25,844 nt of DNA, taken from contig JAHJLU010000284.1 of the NCBI GenBank assembly GCA_018821745.1, positions 1-25,844 on the forward strand, in the 5' to 3' direction. The notes below the pieces were generated by a model. That model was not told the DNA's origin. It saw only the letters and a program-made list of their open reading frames with translations, and did not search any database. This document shows, in pieces, positions 6,825 to 14,488 of the stretch. Source of the stretch: Myxococcota bacterium. Its GTDB lineage: Bacteria; Myxococcota_A; Polyangia; HGW-17. Position 1 is the stretch's first letter; each line of letters begins with the position of its first letter. Position numbers and translations under genes: made by a program.

Positions 6825-8765
6825 CTATTTTGTGGCGGTCTTGAACACATCCACGCCGAATCGATCCTTGAGGCGGAAGCAGGCACCGTCAACGAAGGCC
6901 TCACCCTTCTTGCGCTCGTTGCACAGGGCAAAGAGATCTTCCTTCCGATGTTTTCCCAAATTCTTGATGTACCGGCACATGAGGTCGTTGGGGCGGGTCT
7001 TTTTGTTGCGCTCACAGCTCTTTTTGTACACATCGAGGATCTCCGCGTAGGGACCGCTCAGGGTCATCAACTGCTTTTTGTCTGGTCTGGGACCCACCGG
7101 GCCCCGGGGCCAGGAAACGGTCGCCTTTTTGAGGGTGAAGCTGTCGAAGACGGGAAAGTCTTTATACATCACGGATGTGTCAAATTCCAGAAGCGCCACC
7201 CTGGTGCTCTGTGGAGCCAGCTCCACGATCTGGGTCGCCAGGGCGGGCTGCTCTTTTATCATTGCCAGCGTGGTGCACTGTTTTTTTCTTTTATCTATGG
7301 GATAGCAGCTGGTGTGGGTCCGCTTTGCCCTGGCGAGAGGGATCCCCTTCTTGAACACAAAGTCCATGGCAAGCTCCACCCGGGCGGGGACCAGGGCGTC
7401 GTTCACCAGCCTCACCTTGACCTGGACATAGCGCTTGGACTTGGGCTTTTTGGGGTACAGGGACTTGTTGAGCATGGAGGCCACGGGGAGGTATCCACCC
7501 AGGGGGATCGCCGCCTCCATTTTTGTGATGGCCTCTTGCTTCAGTTTCGCCACATCGTCGGTGAAGCTCTTATTGGTGTGCTTGATATAAATCAGTCCAA
7601 CCCAGACCTGCTCGGGAGTCGCCTTTGGCCGGCCCTTGCCCAGGGCTTTCCACGCGGCGACTTCCTTGACCTCCCCTTCGTCCCAGCAGTAAAACCCGTG
7701 CTTGGAGCAGACCCCGGTGATATGGCGCCTTGCGGCCACATGATCCTCCGGACCCCCTACGCCGAACACCTCCATGAAGGCCAGCCGATCACAGGAGAAA
7801 ATATTGCTGCCGAACTCGCAGGCCAGACCATAGTATTCCCGCTTTTGCTCGGGAGTCATGGATTTGACGTCGGTGCGCACATACTCCGCCAGCGCCTTGC
7901 AGCTGTTCACATATTTCTTCTTGCAGGCGGTGATCCGTGCTTTCAGGACCCTCTGGAACACGCTCTTGTCGGTGTACCGTTTGTCCTCGTGATTGATCGC
8001 CCATTTCTCGCAACTGGCCGCCTTGTTCTGGACAAAGCAGCCCTTCTCCGCCGCAAAATCTTCATTCTGAGCGGTCTGGGCGGGGGAGGCCTTCAGGTCC
8101 TTGCGGGCCTGGTCAATGCGGTTCCTCGCGTCGGCGTATTTCTTCCGGTTCCGCTCCTTCCAGGTGGGAACCCGGGACTTGGAGGTGCGCACCCTGTGGG
8201 TCTTGCTCCTGCGCTCCGACTTGGGGGCTGTCTTCTTCTTCTGGAGCGTGAGATAGATGGGAACCGTGATCATGGCGATAATGGCAATAACTATCCACGC
8301 CTTACCCTCCTGGGCCGGAGCTTTGGCAGGAACGGCAGGCTGTGCCGGTTGGGGTGCATGTCTGGGGGGGTCTGGCCGTCGTGTTGCAGGTCTGGCGGGT
8401 GGTGGAGCCTGTTTCACCTGCTCTCTGGGAGGAGTTTTCTTTCTTTTCTCCTCTCTCACTTCTTCCACGGAGAGGGGCACCTGCTCCTGGGTAACCTGCC
8501 GTTTTCCACTCTTCTTCTCTTTTGGGCCCTCCTTGGTAAGGGGACCCTCACACCACTCGCAGGTGACATGGTCAATGGACGTGTGCCTGCCGCAGTGGGG
8601 ACAGAGAATATCATCGTTGCGGTCGCCCTCGAAGGAGAGGGGCTCAAATTCCTTGAACCCCGTGTCTTTGGGCGGTCCGCCGCTGGAGACAGGCTCATTG
8701 CAGTACCAGCAGTTGGGATCATCCGCGAAGAGGGTTTTTCCGCACTTTTTACACTTGTCATCCAT
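6825..8765 (-). CDS. double zinc-ribbon, single-pass membrane protein with Cys-rich C-terminal domain
   Basis: This 646-residue protein begins with two zinc ribbons, CKKC...CWYC (C5, C8, C19, C22) and CPHC...CEWC (C55, C58, C69, C72). A charged and then Pro/Ala-rich linker (about 80-152) leads to one transmembrane helix (156-174, flanked by KKK). The large C-terminal part would lie outside the cytoplasm. It has regularly spaced cysteines in helical segments (ACKKKYVNSC, YYGLACEFGSNIFSC) that resemble Sel1/TPR-like repeats, then a beta-rich region. The layout, a cytoplasmic zinc sensor joined to an envelope domain, is common in Myxococcota-type genomes, but no function is established. The start has AGGAG upstream. 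Confidence 0.82.
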   Translation of the reverse strand: MDDKCKKCGKTLFADDPNCWYCNEPVSSGGPPKDTGFKEFEPLSFEGDRNDDILCPHCGRHTSIDHVTCEWCEGPLTKEGPKEKKSGKRQVTQEQVPLSVEEVREEKRKKTPPREQVKQAPPPARPATRRPDPPRHAPQPAQPAVPAKAPAQEGKAWIVIAIIAMITVPIYLTLQKKKTAPKSERRSKTHRVRTSKSRVPTWKERNRKKYADARNRIDQARKDLKASPAQTAQNEDFAAEKGCFVQNKAASCEKWAINHEDKRYTDKSVFQRVLKARITACKKKYVNSCKALAEYVRTDVKSMTPEQKREYYGLACEFGSNIFSCDRLAFMEVFGVGGPEDHVAARRHITGVCSKHGFYCWDEGEVKEVAAWKALGKGRPKATPEQVWVGLIYIKHTNKSFTDDVAKLKQEAITKMEAAIPLGGYLPVASMLNKSLYPKKPKSKRYVQVKVRLVNDALVPARVELAMDFVFKKGIPLARAKRTHTSCYPIDKRKKQCTTLAMIKEQPALATQIVELAPQSTRVALLEFDTSVMYKDFPVFDSFTLKKATVSWPRGPVGPRPDKKQLMTLSGPYAEILDVYKKSCERNKKTRPNDLMCRYIKNLGKHRKEDLFALCNERKKGEAFVDGACFRLKDRFGVDVFKTATK

Positions 8766-8867
8766 GGAGGCGCTCCTGTCAGGTTCCGAGGCAAATTGTT
8801 ATTGCCATAATACTTGGGAATGGCAAGTATGCCACACTCTTCTCACACATTCCAGTCCAACCTCCCG

Positions 8868-9974
8868 TCAGGCTTTCTGGACCGCCATGGCGCTCAGGAG
8901 GGCATCGCATTTCCTGGCCAGGGAAGACCAGTCATAGGGAGCTGCCAGGTGGCTGTATTGGCCGGGCGGTGGTGGAGACTCAAGGAGCTGCTTCAGTTTG
9001 GATTTCAAAGCGGCCCGGCTGTCATAAAAGATCTCGGGGTGTTTTTCCTGCTCGTACAGCGCGGGATAGGTGAGGCGCCGGGGCAAGAGAGGGTAACACC
9101 CGCAGTAGACAGCCTCCATGATACTGATGCCGAAAAAATCATGGCGGGATGTGACCGGGAGTATCTGTCCCCGATGGAGCCAGGAGGCGTACTCGGCGCG
9201 GGAGATCATCCCGGTGATGGTCACCCGCTCTTTGAGTTCTCCAATGAGCTCCATCACCCGGGGCTCCGTGAGGGGGGTAATCTCAGTGAGCAGGGCCAGG
9301 TGGAAGGGGACCTCTTGTGACGCCAGCTCCAGAAGAACCTCCAGGAGCTCAAGGGGGTTCTTGTCGTGCTCCAGGCGGTGGTTCCAGATGATAAGCGGCT
9401 CGGGGGCAGCATCCCGGGGCTCATCTCGGTCCAGACTCTTCAGATCCATGCCAATGGGCATGATGTGGGATTTCCCCTTCAATAAATCAACGGTCCCCCG
9501 GTGCCGATCGTCGGGCATCTTGCGCAGAAGCTCCTCCATCCCAAAGAAAAAGGAGTCCCGGTTCCACAGGGAATTGAAGAACAGAAAATCCGCCGCCAGG
9601 GCGCTCGCGTAGTTGATAAAGGCATAATGGATATCCCGCCCCTTTTGCACATCCTCGCTCTCTGACTGCCAGGGGTAGGCCACCTGGTTCTCGTGAAAGT
9701 ATATCCCCACGGGGACGTGGGCGGGGATGGTCCGCCGGTTCAAGGCCAGAAAGGAAGAGAGATCCAGCATATCGGAGGCGACTATCAGGTCCGGCACCTT
9801 GTCCAGTCGGGAGAATGCCTCGGTGAGGGTGAGGGCGGAGCCGTACATGCGCCACTTCCAGAACCTCCCCCGCTGACTGAGGATGGTAATGTTGTGGGCG
9901 GAGTGCTCGGCGAGCTGTGTGAGCCACGTCTCATGGGACCCGGAAAAGAAGGGTTCTAAAAAACATATATCCAT
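8868..9974 (-). CDS. tRNA-queuosine alpha-mannosyltransferase homologue (QTMAN/GTDC1, DUF3524 family)
   Basis: This 368-residue glycosyltransferase has the N-terminal signature of the QTMAN/GTDC1 family: a first strand ending LEPFFSGSH (6-14), the W-rich WKWRMYGSAL (39-48) and HENQVAYPWQ (94-103). The C-terminal half has the GT4-type nucleotide-sugar region, with SRHDFFGISIMEAVYCGCYP. The characterised animal enzyme transfers mannose from GDP-mannose to queuosine in tRNA-Asp; bacterial homologues are known, but their substrate is less certain. The start is set at 9974, where GAGAGG precedes the ATG; the frame extends further upstream, but only inside the neighbouring gene. It follows the Ogt gene by 14 bp, indicating an operon. 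Confidence 0.8.
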   Translation of the reverse strand: MDICFLEPFFSGSHETWLTQLAEHSAHNITILSQRGRFWKWRMYGSALTLTEAFSRLDKVPDLIVASDMLDLSSFLALNRRTIPAHVPVGIYFHENQVAYPWQSESEDVQKGRDIHYAFINYASALAADFLFFNSLWNRDSFFFGMEELLRKMPDDRHRGTVDLLKGKSHIMPIGMDLKSLDRDEPRDAAPEPLIIWNHRLEHDKNPLELLEVLLELASQEVPFHLALLTEITPLTEPRVMELIGELKERVTITGMISRAEYASWLHRGQILPVTSRHDFFGISIMEAVYCGCYPLLPRRLTYPALYEQEKHPEIFYDSRAALKSKLKQLLESPPPPGQYSHLAAPYDWSSLARKCDALLSAMAVQKA

Positions 9975-9988
9975 TGATTTCCCTCTCT

Positions 9989-10606
9989 TCAGCGGTGAAC
10001 CCTTTGGGCGCCCTCGGAGAGCGCGCCCTCCAGGATGAGCAGTGAGCGTTTCCTCCAGAGCCCCGATGAGTAGCCCGTGAGGGTGCCATCGGAGCCCACT
10101 ACCCGGTGACATGGCACCAGCACAGGCAGAGGGTTGCGCCCGTTGGCCTGTGCCACAGCGCGCACGCCGCGGGGGTTTTCAACGGCAACCGCCTGCTGCG
10201 CGTAACTGCGGGTCTCCCCGTGGGGGATCGTGAGAAGATAATCCCAGGCTTTCACCTGAAAAGGGGTCCCCGTGAGGATGAGGGGAACATCTAGTAACGG
10301 GATCTCCCCGGCAAAATATGCCTCCAGATAGACCTGCACAGAAGTAAAAAAGGGACTCTCTCCCTGCTGGACCCGGGCTCTAAGGCGCGTGGCGATCTTC
10401 CCCAGATCCACCAGCGCCCTGCCATCATCAAAAAAGGAACACAGCACCAGCCCCTTTGTAACCGCTCCCAGCAGCAGCGGTCCAAGGGGAGAGTCCACCA
10501 GTGTGATCAGGATTTCAGGGGAGGCCATGCTGGCATCCGGTGAGATCACACCGGCCTTGTGGAGCGTCTGCCAGGCAGCATCCAACGGAGATAATTGTGT
10601 TTTCAT
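9989..10606 (-). CDS. ogt: methylated-DNA-[protein]-cysteine S-methyltransferase
   Basis: This suicide repair protein removes methyl groups from O6-methylguanine in DNA onto its own cysteine. The active site PCHRV holds the acceptor Cys at 166. The winged-helix DNA-binding segment before it (TPFQVKAWDYLLTIPHGETRSY, about 114-135, given in part) and the Asn-containing hinge (NGRN, 155-158) are conserved. The N-terminal domain (about 30-105) is the usual Ogt alpha/beta domain and lacks an AraC-like Ada part. At 205 residues it is slightly longer than E. coli Ogt. GGAGG precedes the ATG at 10606. It probably heads an operon with the glycosyltransferase gene 14 bp downstream. Confidence 0.93.
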   Translation of the reverse strand: MKTQLSPLDAAWQTLHKAGVISPDASMASPEILITLVDSPLGPLLLGAVTKGLVLCSFFDDGRALVDLGKIATRLRARVQQGESPFFTSVQVYLEAYFAGEIPLLDVPLILTGTPFQVKAWDYLLTIPHGETRSYAQQAVAVENPRGVRAVAQANGRNPLPVLVPCHRVVGSDGTLTGYSSGLWRKRSLLILEGALSEGAQRVHR

Positions 10607-10732
10607 GGGATCCTCCGAACCCGAGAGGGGAATTCAACCGTTATACACCAACTTTGGTATCAGTGGTTATGGAGTTTGACCGAAAAATGTTTTATAACGG
10701 AGTAACCATTGTTCACCCCTAAGGAGGTTTCC

Positions 10733-11173
10733 ATGCAGTGTCCCTATCACGATGAACCGCTCAAAAAAGAAATCTACGAGGCCGAAATCGAGATCGACAT
10801 GTGCCCCACATGCCGCGGTCTATGGCTCGATCCCGGGGAACTCGAGACCATCCAGCAGACCCAGGAGATCGATTACTCCGAGCGGCTGGAGCACAACGTC
10901 AACAAAGAAGCCATGGAATACAATCGGGAGAGACAGCTCAAGGCCGAGCCCATCAAGTGCCCCGGGTGTTCCACCCTCATGGAGAAGCAGGAGCACGATC
11001 ACAACTCCCTGATTGTCATTGATTTTTGCCCCTCATGTTTTGGAATCTGGCTCGACGAGGGGGAGCTGGAGGCGCTGGAAATCTATTACGAACGGGAGCA
11101 CCTCAAGCATCCCGACATGACACGCATGCAGCTTCTGCTGGCGGGATTCTACCGCCTCTATCACCGGGCATAG
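10733..11173 (+). CDS. zf-TFIIB domain protein (two tandem zinc fingers)
   Basis: This 146-residue protein has two copies of the TFIIB-type zinc finger found in many small bacterial proteins: a first CPYH...CPTC (C3, H6, C24, C27) followed by GLWLDPGELE, and a second CPGC...CPSC (C76, C79, C99, C102) followed by GIWLDEGELE. His replaces Cys at one ligand of the first copy. The helical linker and C-terminus are highly charged. No enzyme activity is known for the family. The start at 10733 is fixed by a perfect AAGGAGG five bases upstream. The gene converges with the following minus-strand gene, with only 6 bp between stop codons. Confidence 0.9.
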   Translation: MQCPYHDEPLKKEIYEAEIEIDMCPTCRGLWLDPGELETIQQTQEIDYSERLEHNVNKEAMEYNRERQLKAEPIKCPGCSTLMEKQEHDHNSLIVIDFCPSCFGIWLDEGELEALEIYYEREHLKHPDMTRMQLLLAGFYRLYHRA

Positions 11174-11179
11174 CGTAGC

Positions 11180-11878
11180 TCAGGGATTTGAGTCCCCGGC
11201 GGTCATCAGCCGGTACTGGTTTGCGGTGGCTGCGTCCAGTGGCATGAACAGATCAATAACCCGCACCTTTTTATCCTCAAGGGTCAACTCTATCCCCAGT
11301 TCCAGAAAATAATACTCCCCGTCATACCCCCTGGCCTTTCTGAAATGATAGGGACCCATGGCATCCAGGAGCGGTTTCCCCACCCCGAAGGCGGGGCGGG
11401 TCCGAAGGGAGAAGTCCTTTTCGGTCACGGTGAATCCCGCGTAAGTGGTGAGGATAATATAGACCAGACGATCATTGCGAAAGAAGGCCTTATACAGGGG
11501 AATGCGGTGCTTTTTGTTCTGTGTGCCGAACTGAAACGAGGTATCAAACCCCAAAAAGAAGACCAGCTCGTTGTCGGATTTGTACCCCATATCTTTGTAA
11601 TTTTTTACCTCTTCATTATATGTCCGGACAAAGGGGCTCTCTCCGATGAGGCTCTTCACCTGCTTTTGGCTCATCCCCAGCTCCAGCGCTCCTATTCGAC
11701 TGCCGGGGATTACTGACTTTGAGTATACCTCTGGAAAACCCGGGATATCCCTGGCGGAGGAGGGGGCAAAATGTCTGCGGGGAAGGCGGGGCGGCGGCTC
11801 TTCAACGGTCCCGCTCCCCTGCCGGCAGGAGACCATGGTTGAATACAGAAAAAAAATAACACAGAGGTTTTGTGTCAC
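11180..11878 (-). CDS. putative lipoprotein of unknown function
   Basis: Translated from the GTG at 11878 (preceded by GAGGG), the 232-residue protein begins with a lipoprotein signal ending STMVSC, with the lipidated Cys at 18. A Pro/Arg-rich spacer follows. The segment GALELGMSQKQVKSLIGESP (about 65-84) resembles the 'GMS..V..LLG.P' turn of SmpA/OmlA-like envelope domains; the rest is beta-rich and not recognised. A longer reading from an ATG at 11953 would put 25 charged residues before the signal, which is unlikely. The gene lies downstream of the serpin gene (76 bp gap) on the same strand and may be its operon partner. Confidence 0.75.
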   Translation of the reverse strand: MTQNLCVIFFLYSTMVSCRQGSGTVEEPPPRLPRRHFAPSSARDIPGFPEVYSKSVIPGSRIGALELGMSQKQVKSLIGESPFVRTYNEEVKNYKDMGYKSDNELVFFLGFDTSFQFGTQNKKHRIPLYKAFFRNDRLVYIILTTYAGFTVTEKDFSLRTRPAFGVGKPLLDAMGPYHFRKARGYDGEYYFLELGIELTLEDKKVRVIDLFMPLDAATANQYRLMTAGDSNP

Positions 11879-11953
11879 GGTTTTACCCTCACGTGGGCAC
11901 TTCAGGATTAAATGCCCCATCACTGTACCGCACCTGGAGCTTCTTTCCCGCAA

Positions 11954-13312
11954 TTATTTTTTAGCCACCGATTTACCCAAGGGTGCCTTGGGATAGGGAT
12001 TGATCACCCACCCCGCGAAGAGGTTGAGGCCCGTTTTTTTGTCGCGGATGAAAAAGTAAAAGGGTCTGTTGAGGCGAACCTGGGGAACCGGCGCGGGCTT
12101 GCCCCCTGCCTTCATGACGAGAGCGGTCGCGGCGGCGGCTTCGGTCCCCTCTTCGTCCACCCGCACGTAGGTGTTATGGAAGACCTCGGAGATATAAAGT
12201 CCACCGGGAGTGGTTGCAATCCCGCCAAAATCAGCGCCCGGCGCAAAAGTGATGGGCATCCCCATGTTTTTGATAATTGTCCCCAGGGCATCGTTGGTCT
12301 CCAGGGTGAATTTGGGCATAAACAACAGGACCTCGCCGGGCTTAACCGCGGAGACCAGTTTTTCCAGAGTCTCCCCCGCGGGCATGGCCAGAGGCCCATC
12401 GTTTTTTGGCAGATAGGCATAAAAGGCGAACCGATCTCCCTTGTAGGGCAAGGAGATCACCATTTCACCATCGCTCCCTTTGGCCATGGGGAACTGCGCT
12501 TTCTGGATCATTGTGGGGACAACCACCTCAAAGCCCGGGGCAGGATAGAAGGGGAGCATGAAAGTGGACGTTTTCTTAAAAGGATGCTGCCACTTGGCCA
12601 AAAACCAGATGGCGTTCACGAGCACCGCCCTGTTAGTATTATTCAGGGCCCCTTTGGGGATAAGATTTTTGATGCGATTGTTGGTTTTTTCGGCAACCCA
12701 TTTATTGATTTTTATGGTTACTTCTTTATATCCCTTAATGAAATCCACCATAAAAGGAGCAGCTCCGTACCACCGTGAGGTGTTCTCCAGGTACGTTCGT
12801 TTCACGGGCATGGAGGACTCCAGCCACAGGGAGTTGGCAACGCTCAGTTTCAGGTTGGTCACCTTCTCCAGATCCTGCTGCAGGGATCCCAGCGCCTCGT
12901 GCTGGGAGGGAAAAGGGAGTGTGGAGGAGAAAAGGGAGACAAACTCCTTCTCGGTCGTTCCTTTTGCCCCGAGCCAGGCGAGCGAAAAGGCAGATGCAAT
13001 GGAATAGGGGCTGATAATGGGATTCTTTCCCGCTCTGGCCAAGGCTTCAGGTGATTTCCCCGACATGGTCTTTGTTAAAAGGGCCTGAAGAATCTTGTCT
13101 CCCATGGTGTTGATCCCCGCGGCCATTTTTTTCATATTCTCCAATGAGGAGGTGAGGCCCTGACGTTTAGGGAGATCCTTGGAAACCGTCTGTTTCACCG
13201 GGGTCTTCGTGGAGGGCTCATCTTTGCTGGCGGATTTTTTGCTGCTGCAGCTGACCACAGTAACAATAAGACTGGTAATAAGTGCACACAGGCGGAAACT
13301 CATATTCAACAT
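11954..13312 (-). CDS. serpin-family protease inhibitor, lipoprotein
   Basis: This 452-residue protein has a lipoprotein signal ending VVSC (Cys22), a Ser/Lys/Pro-rich tether (to about 60) and a complete serpin fold: NPIISPYSIASAFSLAWLGA (about 97-116, helices A/B), the NAIWFLAKW strand, and a C-terminal FYFFIRDK/LFAGWV core. The reactive-centre hinge EEGTEAAAAT (387-396) has the small residues needed for loop insertion, so it should inhibit rather than be a non-inhibitory homologue. The loop after it is Met-Lys-Ala-Gly-Gly-Lys; counting from the hinge puts P1 at Gly, though loop length leaves this uncertain. The likely role is inhibition of serine or cysteine proteases at the cell surface. 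AGGAGG lies six bases before the ATG at 13312. Confidence 0.93.
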   Translation of the reverse strand: MLNMSFRLCALITSLIVTVVSCSSKKSASKDEPSTKTPVKQTVSKDLPKRQGLTSSLENMKKMAAGINTMGDKILQALLTKTMSGKSPEALARAGKNPIISPYSIASAFSLAWLGAKGTTEKEFVSLFSSTLPFPSQHEALGSLQQDLEKVTNLKLSVANSLWLESSMPVKRTYLENTSRWYGAAPFMVDFIKGYKEVTIKINKWVAEKTNNRIKNLIPKGALNNTNRAVLVNAIWFLAKWQHPFKKTSTFMLPFYPAPGFEVVVPTMIQKAQFPMAKGSDGEMVISLPYKGDRFAFYAYLPKNDGPLAMPAGETLEKLVSAVKPGEVLLFMPKFTLETNDALGTIIKNMGMPITFAPGADFGGIATTPGGLYISEVFHNTYVRVDEEGTEAAAATALVMKAGGKPAPVPQVRLNRPFYFFIRDKKTGLNLFAGWVINPYPKAPLGKSVAKK

Positions 13313-13465
13313 CGGATACCTCCTTGGGGTTCTTTGACGGTAAAACCATGCCCGGGGGCATGTGGGAAGAGCCTACGAGATCCACAATGAATTATCACTC
13401 CTTTTTTTTGAACACAGATGTACATGCCGGGACAACTGCTCCGCAGATCCGACAGCGGGTCCTGA

Positions 13466-13498
13466 GTCACCCTGGCTTTTTGAAACAAAGAAAAACCA
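13466..13498. repeat. direct repeat, left copy
   Basis: The core GTCACCCTGGCTTTTTGAAA continues as CAAAGAAAAACC. It matches the right copy at 13872-13905 with about three substitutions and two single-base gaps. The copies are about 400 bp apart and bracket the hairpin cluster. Confidence 0.7.
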
Positions 13499-13642
13499 TA
13501 GTTACCCCCTCATTTCACAAGTGTTATCTATATTGGTTTGTGATCGTGATTACTTTTGAGTGATTTCAACGATTCTCCAACTCCACTTTCATTTCTAATA
13601 TAGTTGAGAAGCCATGGAGTTGGAGGGGTTTACCAAGCGGGT

Positions 13643-13749
13643 CCGGGTGTCCCGGCGATCGGAGGGTCCCGGGAACCATCGGGTTCCTGGGTCCGCTATC
13701 CAACGTGGCGGAATTCCACGTTGGCCGGGTCTGGGCCGGGAAGGCCCAG
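13643..13749. ncRNA. cluster of four adjacent hairpins, possible structured RNA or small mobile repeat
   Basis: Four inverted repeats follow each other: CCGGG/CCCGG (13643-13655, loop TGT); CCCGGGAACC/GGTTCCTGGG (13668-13691, loop ATCG, one G-U-type pair); CCAACGTGG/CCACGTTGG (13700-13724, perfect 9-bp stem, 7-nt loop); CTGGGCC/GGCCCAG (13731-13749, loop GGGAA). The strand is unknown because inverted repeats fold either way. It could be a structured RNA, a REP/MITE-like element or a regulatory block; no known RNA family was recognised. Confidence 0.45.
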
Positions 13750-13871
13750 TAGTAAGTCAAGAATTTTATTGAATTGATATCATAGCTTGAATAAGAAACT
13801 ATCTTTACTGATCTGAATAACAAAGAGATGATGCAAAGTAGGTGGAAGTAGTATGAGGGTATCCCTCAGGT

Positions 13872-13905
13872 GTCACCCCTGACTTTTTAAAACAAGGAAA
13901 AAACC
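13872..13905. repeat. direct repeat, right copy
   Basis: The core GTCACCCCTGACTTTTTAAA continues as ACAAGGAAAAAACC, matching the left copy at 13466-13498. It lies just past the stop codon of the STAS-like gene. Both copies are preceded by a GGGT...CTGAG / CTCAG-like stretch, so the similarity extends a little further left. Confidence 0.7.
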
Positions 13906-13913
13906 GGGGGGAT

Positions 13914-14297
13914 TTATTTATTGTCTTCGGAGATCCACTTGAGGGCGTTATTGAGATCACCGAAGATCCGGTGTTCGTTATCGCTCCCGTTTAATTCGTG
14001 GTGGGTTGTATAGAGCTTGCTGAGCCCGCGGGCGGCTTCGTCCCCGACGATGAGGGCGGTTTTTCCACCCAGACGTTTCTCGGCGAACTGCTGGGTATGA
14101 TCAAAAATATCTTTGATATTGCGTGAGTGAATTTTCTCGACGCTGGCCTTGCGCATATCCCAGATAAGATGGGGAGTGGCGGGTTTCGCATACTGGACCG
14201 AGATCCATTTTTCGATCTCTTCCGAGGAGACGATGCCCCGGACTGTTCTGACGGTAATGCCTTTTTTTGGAAAACGAGTGGTTTTGATATCGCCCAT
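13914..14297 (-). CDS. SpoIIAA/STAS-like small protein
   Basis: This 127-residue protein fits the SpoIIAA-like/STAS pattern: a first strand pair (GITVRTVRGIVSSEEI, about 13-28), a central LIWDMRKASV strand-turn (about 44-53), a helix (NIKDIFDHTQQF) and the KTALIVGDE strand (about 79-87), then ALKWI at the end. Proteins of this group are thought to sense or bind small ligands or partner kinases; no function is known for this one. GGAGG lies six bases before the ATG at 14297, and a good sigma-70-type promoter lies 66-94 bases upstream. It appears to be a single-gene transcript. Confidence 0.75.
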   Translation of the reverse strand: MGDIKTTRFPKKGITVRTVRGIVSSEEIEKWISVQYAKPATPHLIWDMRKASVEKIHSRNIKDIFDHTQQFAEKRLGGKTALIVGDEAARGLSKLYTTHHELNGSDNEHRIFGDLNNALKWISEDNK

Positions 14298-14362
14298 ATG
14301 GAACCTCCGGTTCGATCCGCCGGGGTGAAAACCTCAAGCGGAGTGTTGGGACAAGAGACAAT

Positions 14363-14391
14363 ATTTTAGTGCGATATGGTGCCCGCGTCAA
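14363..14391 (-). promoter_or_regulatory. sigma-70-type promoter of the STAS-like gene
   Basis: On the minus strand, -35 TTGACG (14386-14391), a 17-bp spacer and -10 TAAAAT (14363-14368) match the consensus closely. The predicted start lies about 60 bases before the ATG at 14297. This is one of the clearest promoters in the window and suggests vegetative sigma factor use. Confidence 0.68.
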
Positions 14392-14488
14392 GGTGGGACA
14401 ATGTAAGATTTTTTACACCAGAGGAGAAAAAGTGGAATTACAGTGAAAGAAGAACGTGCAGGGTGTTGTGATGAACGCCCAAAGGCGG

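Larger units (their letters stand above)
13313..13913. other. 600-bp intergenic region with hairpin cluster and direct repeats
   Basis: No gene is supported here. A minus-strand frame at 13566-13823 is open but lacks a ribosome site and passes straight through four hairpins, so I treat it as non-coding. The region holds the serpin promoter side, two 33-bp direct repeats, and the structured segment at 13643-13749. AT-rich DNA surrounds the GC-rich hairpins. Confidence 0.6.

Noticed and set aside
6948..8810. Long plus-strand frame opposite the zinc-ribbon gene
   Set aside because: It mirrors the codon pattern of the minus-strand gene, which has zinc-ribbon motifs, a membrane helix and a ribosome site. 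The plus reading shows no recognisable domain.
10676..10698. TTGAC and TATAAC pair upstream of the zf-TFIIB gene
   Set aside because: The spacer is only 11 bp, too short for a sigma-70 promoter.
13566..13823. Minus-strand frame of 85 codons through the hairpin cluster
   Set aside because: There is no ribosome site and the sequence is dominated by inverted repeats, so translation is unlikely. Coding conservation would reopen the question.
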